NCBI GenBank assembly: GCA_035628915.1 | Contig: DASPIW010000013.1 | Location: 45,240-109,239 of the forward strand | From: JARBUG01 sp035628915 | GTDB lineage: Bacteria; Bacillota; Sulfobacillia; Symbiobacteriales; Symbiobacteriaceae | Direction: 5' to 3' | Length of the DNA: 64,000 nucleotides | Shown: positions 23,521 through 30,324 of the stretch, in pieces | Position numbering within the stretch: the first letter of the stretch is position 1 | Layout: every line of letters starts with the position of its first letter | Made by a program: the position numbers and the translations under genes | Notes under the pieces: model-generated | The model's input: only the letters and a program-made list of their open reading frames with translations | Told to the model about the DNA's origin: nothing | Databases searched by the model: none

Positions 23521-25086
23521 CTACCCCCAAAACTCGGTGAACGAATCGCTCAGCCCTGCCCGCAGGTCCTTCTGAATCCGGGGCAGTTCGTCGGCCAGGT
23601 CGCCGGCCAGCACGCCGTCTTCGCCTTCCACGGCGGCGAGACGGTCGCCCGCAAGGCCGTGCATATAAGCGCCGGCGACAGCTGCCTCCTGGGCGCCCAT
23701 GCCCTGGGCGAGCAGGCCTGCGATGATGCCCGTGAGCACATCGCCGGAGCCGCCGGTCCCGAGCGCCCGGTTGCCGGTGGGGTTGATCCAGACCACGCCG
23801 CCGGGCTCGGCAATGAGAGTATATGCGCCCTTGAGCAGCACGACCGCCTTGGTAACCTGGGCTGCCTGCCGTACGGTGCTGAAGCGGTCCGACTGGGCCG
23901 CCTCCACGGAGATGCCCAGCAGGTGCGCCATTTCGCCGGGGTGCGGCGTCAGTACGAGCGGGACCGGTGCCTCAGCCAAAAGCGCGGCCTGGCCTGAAAA
24001 TGCCTTAATGGCGTCAGCATCGATGACCAGCGGTGCGGGCGAGTTGGCCACGACCCTGCGGACAAATGCCTGCACTTCGGGGTCGGTGCCAAGGCCGGGC
24101 CCGACGGCAAGGGCGTCTGCCCGGGCGGCCCTTGCCAGGAAGGGCTCGGCCGCCGCTTCCGCAAAGCCGCCGTACGGCGATTCCGGGAAGGCCACGGTCA
24201 TAAACTCCGGCCGCAGTGCGGCCACCACGGGCTGCGATGATTCTGGCGCCGCCACGTAAACAAGGCCGGCACCAACCCGCAGCGCGGCCTCTCCGGCCAG
24301 GGCAGCGGCGCCCGTCATGCCGCGGGAAGCAGCGGCCATGAGCACTCGGCCCCGGGTACCCTTGTGGGCGTTCCGACTGTAGGAGGGCAGCCAGGACTTC
24401 ACGTCGGCCGCCCGCGTCAGTTCTGCGTCAATCGCCTCCCCTTCTACGGCGCCGGTGGAGAGACCGATATCGGCCACAATCACCTTGCCGGCCAGGTCGG
24501 CGCCGGGGAACTGGAAGAGGCCCAGTTTGGGCAGCCCGAACGTGACGGTGTAGTCTGCCCGCACGGCCGGACCATCAGCCTTGCCAGTGTCGGTGGTGAC
24601 GCCGGAAGGAATGTCGACGGCCAAGACAGGCCGCCCCGCCTGGTTAATCAGCTTGATCGCCTCGGCGGCCAGGCCCCGGGCCGAACCGACAGACCCCGTG
24701 CCCAGCACGGCGTCGATGATCAGGCCGGCGTTGTGGAGAGCCTCGGCAGCCTGGGCGGGCATCAGAATCTGCACGCCGGCCATGCGGGCGGAGTGGAGGG
24801 CGGCCTGCGCATCGGGGGGCAGATCGTCGAAGGCGGACCAGACCACGGCCTGCACCGGCAGGTCCCAGTGGCGCAGCCAGCGGGCGGCGACGAGCCCATC
24901 GCCGCCATTGTTGCCCTTTCCGCAGACCACGACGATGTTTCCGTTATGCTTTTCCTGGTGAAGGCGGCGGGCGATGACGGCCACCTGGCGCCCCGCGATC
25001 TCCATGACGACGCCCGACGGGATGCCGTATTTGGTGAAAACCCGGTTTTCAATGGAGCGCATCTGTTCAGCTGAAACCACTTTCAT
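23521..25086 (-). CDS. nnr: bifunctional NAD(P)H-hydrate epimerase / ADP-dependent dehydratase
   Basis: A 521-residue fusion that repairs hydrated NADH and NADPH. The N-terminal YjeF_N epimerase (1-215) shows VVVCGKGNNGGDGLVAARWL and VDIPSGVTTDTGKADG. The C-terminal ribokinase-like dehydratase (about 225-510) has RNAHKGTRGRVLMAAASRGM, LTPHPGEMAHL and NRALGTGGSGDVLTGIIAGL, the nucleotide-binding end. The start ATG overlaps the acpS stop (ATGA), indicating coupling. Confidence 0.96.
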   Translation of the reverse strand: MKVVSAEQMRSIENRVFTKYGIPSGVVMEIAGRQVAVIARRLHQEKHNGNIVVVCGKGNNGGDGLVAARWLRHWDLPVQAVVWSAFDDLPPDAQAALHSARMAGVQILMPAQAAEALHNAGLIIDAVLGTGSVGSARGLAAEAIKLINQAGRPVLAVDIPSGVTTDTGKADGPAVRADYTVTFGLPKLGLFQFPGADLAGKVIVADIGLSTGAVEGEAIDAELTRAADVKSWLPSYSRNAHKGTRGRVLMAAASRGMTGAAALAGEAALRVGAGLVYVAAPESSQPVVAALRPEFMTVAFPESPYGGFAEAAAEPFLARAARADALAVGPGLGTDPEVQAFVRRVVANSPAPLVIDADAIKAFSGQAALLAEAPVPLVLTPHPGEMAHLLGISVEAAQSDRFSTVRQAAQVTKAVVLLKGAYTLIAEPGGVVWINPTGNRALGTGGSGDVLTGIIAGLLAQGMGAQEAAVAGAYMHGLAGDRLAAVEGEDGVLAGDLADELPRIQKDLRAGLSDSFTEFWG

Positions 25087-25460
25087 TTCTCGGCCACCAC
25101 CTGTGCCATAGCGTATTCTTTGCAGTGGGAAAGGGAGAGGTGCATGGCCGTAATGCCTTGTGCAGCAGCGATTTCGGCCAGGCGTCCGGTCAGGTGCAGG
25201 GACGGTTTCCCCAGGTCGTCCTTCACCACTTCGATCTCTTGCCAACTTACGCCCCGCAGGCCGATGCCCAGGGCTTTGAGCGTTGCTTCCTTAGCAGCAA
25301 AGCGCGCGGCGAGGCGCCGGCAGCGCTGCTGCTCGGACGGCCAGCACTCGCACATTTCGCCCGGAGTAAAAAGCCGGGCGCCGAACCGGTCGCCATGGCG
25401 TGCGATCGCCTCTGCGATCCGGTCCACTTCAACAATATCGACCCCAATGCCCGCAATCAA
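25083..25460 (-). CDS. acpS: holo-[acyl-carrier-protein] synthase
   Basis: A 125-residue 4'-phosphopantetheinyl transferase that activates acyl carrier protein. GIGVDIVEVDRIAEAI (Mg-binding Asp) and ARFAAKEATLKALG (Glu and Lys) are the two signatures. The TTG start at 25460 follows GGAGGGAGG and overlaps the previous gene's TGA as TTGA, so it is translationally coupled. The length fits the family; longer N-termini do not. Confidence 0.95.
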   Translation of the reverse strand: MIAGIGVDIVEVDRIAEAIARHGDRFGARLFTPGEMCECWPSEQQRCRRLAARFAAKEATLKALGIGLRGVSWQEIEVVKDDLGKPSLHLTGRLAEIAAAQGITAMHLSLSHCKEYAMAQVVAEK

Positions 25461-25765
25461 GATCGGGGCCTCCCTCCGGCAGCCTTCTCCTGCTCCATCC
25501 GCCACAGGAAGGCCAGCACCTCGGCCACGGCAGCGTACAACTCGGGCGGTATGGCCGCCCCGATCTCCAGTTTCACGAGGGCGTTGGCCAGCGGATGATC
25601 CGTGTGCACCGGAATCTCGTGCTTCTTGGCGATGGTGAGCAGCGCTTCGGCTAGTTCGCCCTGACCGGCGGCCAGGACCCGGGGCGCATCATCGCGGTTT
25701 CGGTCATACCCAAGGGCCACGGCTGCCTTCCGCTCGGGCCGCCTGCCCGTTTTTTCCCCGGCCAC
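25457..25765 (-). CDS. FlhB-like cytoplasmic domain protein (YlqH/FlhX type)
   Basis: A 102-residue homologue of the cytoplasmic C-terminal part of FlhB. It begins with GTG at 25765 behind GGGGGTG. The text RKAAVALGYDRNRDDAPRVL, LLTIAKKHEIPVHTDHPLAN and IPPELYAAVAEVLAFLWRM follows FlhB's export-gate domain, but the autocleavage motif NPTH is replaced by the YDRNRDDAP segment, as in the stand-alone proteins paired with FliK-like genes in Firmicutes. Its role is not established. It follows the fliK-like gene by 20 bases and is coupled to acpS. Confidence 0.88.
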   Translation of the reverse strand: MAGEKTGRRPERKAAVALGYDRNRDDAPRVLAAGQGELAEALLTIAKKHEIPVHTDHPLANALVKLEIGAAIPPELYAAVAEVLAFLWRMEQEKAAGGRPRS

Positions 25766-25785
25766 ATACAGCACCCCCGCAGGGC

Positions 25786-27078
25786 CTACATTCGTTTGTC
25801 GAGTCGGTTGGCCCCTTCGATGCGGGCAGGCTCCACGGCTTCCCCGGGCGCCGCTGCACGGCAGCCTACCCGGGCTTCGGGGAAACCCACCTGAGCTAAG
25901 CGCCGCTGCAGTGCCGGCAAGGACTGTTCCAGGGCCCCTTTGCTGCCCGGCTCGGCCGCTGTGAAGAGAGCGGCGAGATTGGCGGCCGCGGCTTCCAGGG
26001 TAACCTGGACGGGGCCGAGGGCCGGCGTCTCCCACCAGATACGGATCTGCTGAACCGGGCCGCCCTTCTGGGCGCGGGTTTTCGGAGAATCATCCTCCTG
26101 GACGTGAATCTGGGCCCATCCCTGGTTGCCATCCGGCAACGGGATTGGCAGCCAGAGTACCTGCGGGAGAGCGGTCTGCTGAACCCCGGGCTGGTTTACG
26201 GCAGATGCCGGCTGCGGTTGCCCCTGTACTGCGGCAGCGGTAACCTCCCCCAGTGTTGGGGCGCCCGTCGCCACCCTCGCTGGCGCCGGGGCGCTCTGAG
26301 CCTCAAGGGGCCCCTGCCCCGGCTGCAGCGGCCCGGCGGGGAGCACGCCTTCCCGGGGCGGGGCGGGACCGAGTACTTTCAGGATGATGGGTGCCGCGGC
26401 CGGTGCGGGAGCGGCTTGCAGGCGCCCCGGCTCCGGTGGCGTGGAATGGGAGACCTGCCCACCGGGCTGCGCAGCTGGGACAGCTTGCTGTCCGGCGGCA
26501 GGAGCCGCCTGCCGCGGCGCGGGCGCCGGCTGTCCGCTGGTCAGCTGCTGTGGTGCAGTTTGTGGCAAAGGCTGTAGTGCCTGATGGCCGGCTGACTGAG
26601 CATGTGGCGCCGCGGTCGGCGGCTGTGGCCCCGGGGAAACCGGCTGAGCGGTCGCCGGGAGGTTCGGCTGCGGGTTCGCCGTCTGAACCCCGGACTGGGC
26701 CGGACGGCTTAGGGCCGGCTGCTCTGCCGGGGGAGCCACGACCTGTGGCAGAGCACCAGGGGGACTTCCCGGGGTGGACCTTACAGGGGGTTGGGATGGG
26801 AGAGGGGGCTGAACCTGTGGCTGAGCGGGGGCCGGCGCGGCCTGCCGGGGCGGCTGGGGCTGGACCTGGACCCGCACCCGCTGCCCTTCCTGAAGGGGTG
26901 TCTGGAGGGCAACTTCGAGCCGCACCCCGCGCCCAAACGAGAGGACTGCCCGCTCCTGAAAGACGGAGACGACTTCGGCCTCCAGAACCTTCCCCGGCAC
27001 CAGCAGTTCAGTCAGCAGGTCAGGGGCGGTGGCAGCCAGAAACCGTACCAGACCGGGGTTGATTCCTGTCGGCTGCAT
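25786..27078 (-). CDS. FliK-like hook-length-control family protein
   Basis: A 430-residue protein from the ATG at 27078 behind AAGGGGGGCG. The first 70 residues are folded-looking (LVRFLAATAPDLLTELLVPG, KVLEAEVVSVFQERAVLSFG). Residues about 75-290 are an extended Pro/Ala/Gln-rich linker. The last 130 residues (IRIWWETPALGPVQVTLEAA and LEQSLPALQRRLAQVGF) match the Flg_hook C-terminal domain of FliK. With the FlhB-like gene it forms a pair known from Bacillus ylqG-ylqH. No flagellar genes are nearby. Confidence 0.82.
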   Translation of the reverse strand: MQPTGINPGLVRFLAATAPDLLTELLVPGKVLEAEVVSVFQERAVLSFGRGVRLEVALQTPLQEGQRVRVQVQPQPPRQAAPAPAQPQVQPPLPSQPPVRSTPGSPPGALPQVVAPPAEQPALSRPAQSGVQTANPQPNLPATAQPVSPGPQPPTAAPHAQSAGHQALQPLPQTAPQQLTSGQPAPAPRQAAPAAGQQAVPAAQPGGQVSHSTPPEPGRLQAAPAPAAAPIILKVLGPAPPREGVLPAGPLQPGQGPLEAQSAPAPARVATGAPTLGEVTAAAVQGQPQPASAVNQPGVQQTALPQVLWLPIPLPDGNQGWAQIHVQEDDSPKTRAQKGGPVQQIRIWWETPALGPVQVTLEAAAANLAALFTAAEPGSKGALEQSLPALQRRLAQVGFPEARVGCRAAAPGEAVEPARIEGANRLDKRM

Positions 27079-27287
27079 CGAGCGCCCCCCTTGTTGCTCA
27101 CCCGTGTGGGAATCGAACAAAGGATTTCTGCGAACGGGCTGGAAACCCCTGCCTACCTGACGGGACTGGTTCCGCCGAGATAGTATTCCAAGCAGATGAC
27201 AGAGCCTGCACGGAATGTTGTAGAGTCAGCCGGGCTCAAGTAAACTAGGGAACAGTAGCAGGCGAATCGTCGTTGGGAGGTGCCGCT

Positions 27288-27635
27288 TTGAATCTGTTTG
27301 CATACGGCACGCTCCTGGACAAGCGTATCATGTTCAAGGTCCTCGGGCGGGGCCTGCCCACGTCGGTCCCCGCCACCCTGTATGGTTACCGCAAATGGGA
27401 GACGACCCTTGGCTATCCGGTGGTGCTTCCCGAAGCAGGCGCCTCGACGCCCGGCATGGTCTTCTACAGCCTGACCGCAGCCGACTGGAAGCGGCTTGAC
27501 GAATACGAGGTTGTAAACGGCAACCCGCCGGCATACTTCCGGCGGCTGGTCTCCGTTCAGGGCGCCCACGGCAGCATCAGCGCTTGTGTCTACATCGGCA
27601 ACCTGAACTTTTTTCGCACCCGCCTGAAATATTGA
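27288..27635 (+). CDS. gamma-glutamylcyclotransferase-like (AIG2) protein
   Basis: A 115-residue protein starting with TTG at 27288, five bases after GGGAGGTG. The family hallmark FAYGTLLDKRIM is at residues 4-15, and the probable catalytic Glu lies in RLDEYEVVNG near residue 75. Members act on gamma-glutamyl amines or peptides, releasing 5-oxoproline or its analogues. The substrate here is unknown. It is a single gene with its own terminator. Confidence 0.88.
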   Translation: MNLFAYGTLLDKRIMFKVLGRGLPTSVPATLYGYRKWETTLGYPVVLPEAGASTPGMVFYSLTAADWKRLDEYEVVNGNPPAYFRRLVSVQGAHGSISACVYIGNLNFFRTRLKY

Positions 27636-27662
27636 CGCCCTGCCGGTCGCAGGGCGTTTTTT
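27636..27662 (+). terminator. terminator of the cyclotransferase gene
   Basis: CGCCCTGC / GCAGGGCG stem with a 5-base loop and a run of six T, starting directly after the stop codon. Confidence 0.92.
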
Positions 27663-28624
27663 CATGTCACCGAACGGCGGACCGCCAGTTCGGACAGATA
27701 ATCGTAAATATCGACACCCTGCTGCTCGAAATGCGCCGCCACTTCGGACAGCAGTTCCTCGCCGTGCCGGCGGAGCAGCCGGAAGATCACTTCCGACGCG
27801 TCAAATTCCAGAGAGTATAACTGACCCTCGATGGCGGAGACGCGAGCGGCCAGGGCGAAGGCCAGCGCCTCCACTGGCTTTTCCTGTGCCAGAGCCGTCT
27901 GGCACAGCACCCACTGGGCCATGCCTTGCTGCTCCAGGCCCTCAGCCAGCTCCAGGGCGGCAAAGGCACGCTCGGCCGCAGTGTCGGGGCGCCCGGCGGC
28001 TGTCAGGAACCGGGCCCAGTCAAGCAACTGGTCACTCTGGAAAGGACGGGCGGCGCCCGGCATGTGCAGTTCGCCTTCTTCCAGCAGGCGCAGCGCTTCC
28101 CTGAGCTCCCCTTTCCCAAGGTGCTGCGCAATCAGGGAGCGCACGCAGGCCCAGGCCGACTTTTCGTCGCCGAACCGATCGAACCAGCGGCGGGCCAAAG
28201 TAAACTCATCGGCGGCCCGCCGGTCAAAACCGAGCCGCTGCAGGACGTGCGCCATCTGCTGGCGGACCGCGCCTTCCTTGCAGGAGGCGGCCCCCAGACG
28301 GGGAAGCAGCGTCAGGTACCTATCGAGCGCCTCAAGCGCCGGCGCATACTGCTTGAGTCTGAGCCGGGCGGCGCCCAGGTCGGCCAGCACGGCGCCCAGC
28401 AGGTCGATATCCTGTCCGGCTTCGGCCAGTGACAGCGCTTGCATTCCGGCGTCCGCCGCCGCCTGCGAGTCGGTCATCTCCAGCCGGCAGCGGCAGACCG
28501 CTGCGTAAATCCGGGCTGCGTCAGGCGTTTTCTCACTTCCGGCAGCCAGCAGCGCCATCGCTTCTTCCAGGCATGGCTGAAACTGACCCGTCTCCAGCAA
28601 GTGGATCAATCGGCAAACCGACAA
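27662..28624 (-). CDS. TPR-repeat protein, third of three tandem paralogues
   Basis: About 320 residues of antiparallel helix pairs with TPR-like spacing (LIHLLETGQFQPCLEEAMAL, LGAARLRLKQYAPALEALDR). It shares with the next paralogue the ICRCRL/VCRCRLEM region, the QRLGF/HQRK region and an ALAARVSAIEGQLYSLEFDA C-terminal block. I chose TTG at 28624, 8 bases after AGGAGG, because it gives the same N-terminal frame and length as the paralogues; a longer reading would run through the terminator hairpin of the preceding gene. There is no HTH, signal peptide or catalytic motif. A peptide-receptor or scaffold role is an inference from fold and context. Confidence 0.75.
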   Translation of the reverse strand: MSVCRLIHLLETGQFQPCLEEAMALLAAGSEKTPDAARIYAAVCRCRLEMTDSQAAADAGMQALSLAEAGQDIDLLGAVLADLGAARLRLKQYAPALEALDRYLTLLPRLGAASCKEGAVRQQMAHVLQRLGFDRRAADEFTLARRWFDRFGDEKSAWACVRSLIAQHLGKGELREALRLLEEGELHMPGAARPFQSDQLLDWARFLTAAGRPDTAAERAFAALELAEGLEQQGMAQWVLCQTALAQEKPVEALAFALAARVSAIEGQLYSLEFDASEVIFRLLRRHGEELLSEVAAHFEQQGVDIYDYLSELAVRRSVT

Positions 28625-28723
28625 ACTCCGAAACCTCCTCTCCTCGCTTCGGCAGCTTGTCGAATAGTCTGTCCCTTTTGTCCGCATGTAGCGATGCCAA
28701 TTTCTGCTTGGCCGGAAGTGCAA

Positions 28724-28747
28724 CAGCCCGCCTCCGAAGGCGGGCTG
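28724..28747 (-). terminator. hairpin between the second and third TPR genes
   Basis: CAGCCCGCC / GGCGGGCTG form a 9-bp perfect stem with a 6-base loop, 11 bases after the stop at 28759. The minus-strand tail TTGCACTT is only partly T-rich, so read-through is likely. Confidence 0.6.
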
Positions 28748-28758
28748 GGCTGCTTTGT

Positions 28759-29745
28759 TCAATTGACCCGTCTGAGCAGAACCGGCGAGAGGTATTGTCC
28801 GAGGTCAACGCCCATGGACTGGTATTCAAGATCGAGTTCACGAATCATGTCAGTCCCCTGCTTGCGGATGATCTCGGCCATCGCCTGGGCAGCCAGGAAC
28901 TCCAGTTCGTAATGGCGCCCCCGAATTGCCTCCACCCTGGCTGCCAGGGCGTAGCCCAGCGCCTGCTTGGTGTCGCCGAGGTCACGGCTGCATTCATAGA
29001 GGACCATGTGGGCGTTGCTGGTCAGCTGGTGGTCCGTCTTGGCGATGTCCAACGCCTTCATGGCGCAGACCATGGCCCGGCCGTACCGCCGGCAGCGCAG
29101 GTAATGCGTGGCTCTGTCGTACTGATAGATGCTTTGAAAGAACGTGTCCGACGGGTACTTGCGGACGAGACGCCGCTCCTGCTCAAGCAGAGCGGGCACA
29201 GGATCATCTCCGGAAAAGCCCGGGTTGGTCTCCCGGATTTGCAGGTGGGTGTGAACCAGATCGTGGATGCACGAAAATGCGCTATGGTCGGCTCCCTGCT
29301 TGACGAACCACTGCTGGGCCCGGGTCAGGGCGTCCACCGCCCGGCTGGTCTCCAACTTGCGCTGGTGGGCCACTCCGATGCTCCGCCATACCGCGCCTTC
29401 GAACCGCCGCGACGTTGAATAGTGGTGTACGTTTTCGAGATAGCTGTAGAAGTGCTGTAGCGCAAGATCGAACTGTCTGGTTCCCATGTAAGCGGTGCCT
29501 ACGTTCAGAAGCGCCCGGCCAAGCGTGTCCCACTCCTTGAGGTCCCTGGACAGCTTTACGGCAAGCAACCCGGAGTTGATCGCTCCGTACGAGTCCTGCA
29601 AGCCGAGGCGGCAGCGACAGATGACCAGGTTGAGCCGGGCCATTTCGACCAGCGTCATACCGCCCCTGAGGAGCAGTTGCTCGGAGAGACGAAGGCACTT
29701 TTCGAATTCGCCTTCCTCCATAAGCTGGACGAGGTACTCCACCAA
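28759..29745 (-). CDS. TPR-repeat protein, second of three tandem paralogues
   Basis: A 328-residue helical-repeat protein, beginning MVEYLVQLMEEGEFEKCLRL, closely similar to the opening of the first paralogue (MIEYLERLVEEEKYREALDV). Helix pairs run throughout, for example LLNVGTAYMGTRQFDLALQH and WRSIGVAHQRKLETSRAVDA. TTG at 29745 (or the next codon, GTG) follows GGAGGAGAG. It has its own promoter region with a palindrome at the expected transcription start. No HTH or enzyme motif is visible. The whole-length TPR form is like Rap-type peptide-responsive regulators without their DNA-binding relatives' HTH. Confidence 0.8.
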   Translation of the reverse strand: MVEYLVQLMEEGEFEKCLRLSEQLLLRGGMTLVEMARLNLVICRCRLGLQDSYGAINSGLLAVKLSRDLKEWDTLGRALLNVGTAYMGTRQFDLALQHFYSYLENVHHYSTSRRFEGAVWRSIGVAHQRKLETSRAVDALTRAQQWFVKQGADHSAFSCIHDLVHTHLQIRETNPGFSGDDPVPALLEQERRLVRKYPSDTFFQSIYQYDRATHYLRCRRYGRAMVCAMKALDIAKTDHQLTSNAHMVLYECSRDLGDTKQALGYALAARVEAIRGRHYELEFLAAQAMAEIIRKQGTDMIRELDLEYQSMGVDLGQYLSPVLLRRVN

Positions 29746-29798
29746 AGCAATCTCTCCTCCGGAGTATTATGGCTGTAAAACAGTTCCTCTAGTAGCGT

Positions 29799-29817
29799 AT
29801 CCCTAGGGATAATTCTA
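29799..29817 (-). promoter_or_regulatory. extended -10 promoter with overlapping palindrome, second TPR gene
   Basis: The minus strand reads TGCTAGAAT, an extended -10 element with hexamer at 29812-29817, followed immediately by the perfect 12-bp palindrome ATCCCTAGGGAT (29799-29810), which would cover the transcription start. The gene starts about 55 bases downstream. The palindrome could be an operator. Confidence 0.5.
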
Positions 29818-29984
29818 GCATGTGTGGTATTTACGGAAAAGACCTTTCACGTTGAACTTTTGTAACGGCAGGTTCCCGAATTTTCCCTAGTAGCGAATCA
29901 CCCGTTCATCTTCTAATACGGACTCCCGTTCGTTTAGGTTCGATTAGTCTGCTGCGTTTTGTAAATTTGTGCGGTGGGGGGATT

Positions 29985-30020
29985 AAAAAAGCACCCTGGC
30001 CTTGGCTTTTTGCCCGGGTG
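29985..30020 (-). terminator. terminator downstream of the TPR-peptide cassette
   Basis: CACCCGGGC pairs with GCCAGGGTG (one mismatch) and is followed on the minus strand by TTTTTT. It closes the unit of first TPR gene plus peptide gene. Confidence 0.82.
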
Positions 30021-30129
30021 TTGCGTCTGTCTTGAATTCCCTTTTTTGTTGTAGTGCGGATGCAACACACGGACAACCGGGCCGGGGCCCGGGGAACGGG
30101 GCCGGCCTGGCGCCGGCGCCCTTCTGGTC

Positions 30130-30246
30130 TTAGCAGGGGGTCTGTTTCGGGTAGGCAGAGTAACACGCTCCGCCTAACTGGGGAGTAACCATGGTCCCCA
30201 CCAGCAGTATTACCAGAACCAAGATTACCCGAACCGCCTTACGCAT
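30130..30246 (-). CDS. 38-residue exported peptide precursor, Cys-flanked C-terminus (Phr-like position)
   Basis: The ATG at 30246 follows TAGGAGGGG, an excellent ribosome site. The frame has 38 codons and ends with TAA at 30130. The N-terminus MRKAVRVILVLVILLVGTMV is a typical short export signal (two or more positive charges, then a hydrophobic core). The rest is TPQLGGACYSAYPKQTPC. A signal-peptidase-type cut after GGA would release CYSAYPKQTPC, 11 residues with cysteine at both ends, able to close a disulfide ring. It lies 78 bases after a TPR-protein gene in the same orientation, the arrangement of rap-phr pairs. Processing and role are inference. A membrane micropeptide is the main alternative. 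Confidence 0.75.
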   Translation of the reverse strand: MRKAVRVILVLVILLVGTMVTPQLGGACYSAYPKQTPC

Positions 30247-30272
30247 AAAACCCCTCCTATTTGCTCTTTGTG

Positions 30273-30282
30273 GGTATTATGT
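30273..30282 (-). promoter_or_regulatory. possible -10 element of the peptide gene
   Basis: The minus strand reads ACATAATACC about 27 bases before the peptide start codon, identical to the decamer before the SASP gene (17245-17254) at nearly the same distance. It would let the peptide be transcribed separately from the TPR gene. No convincing -35 was found. Confidence 0.4.
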
Positions 30283-30324
30283 AAACCAAAGGGCCAAGTT
30301 CCCCTGGCTTGCATACGGCAGACT

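Larger units (their letters stand above)
29746..30129. other. 384-bp intergenic region between peptide gene and second TPR gene
   Basis: It holds, on the minus strand in order: a GC-rich segment with overlapping dyads just after the peptide stop (about 30069-30122), a terminator (29985-30020), an AT-rich stretch, two copies of the 9-mer CTAGTAGCG (plus strand 29789-29797 and 29887-29895), an extended -10 promoter element and a 12-bp palindrome. No further open frame with a ribosome site was found. Confidence 0.7.

Noticed and set aside
27153..27665. 170-codon minus-strand frame opposite the cyclotransferase gene
   Set aside because: The plus-strand gene has the FAYGTLLD motif, a ribosome site and a terminator; the minus frame has none of these.
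29906..30166. 86-codon minus-strand frame overlapping the exported-peptide gene
   Set aside because: It has no ribosome site, runs through the terminator hairpin and has an Arg/Pro-rich, shadow-like composition.
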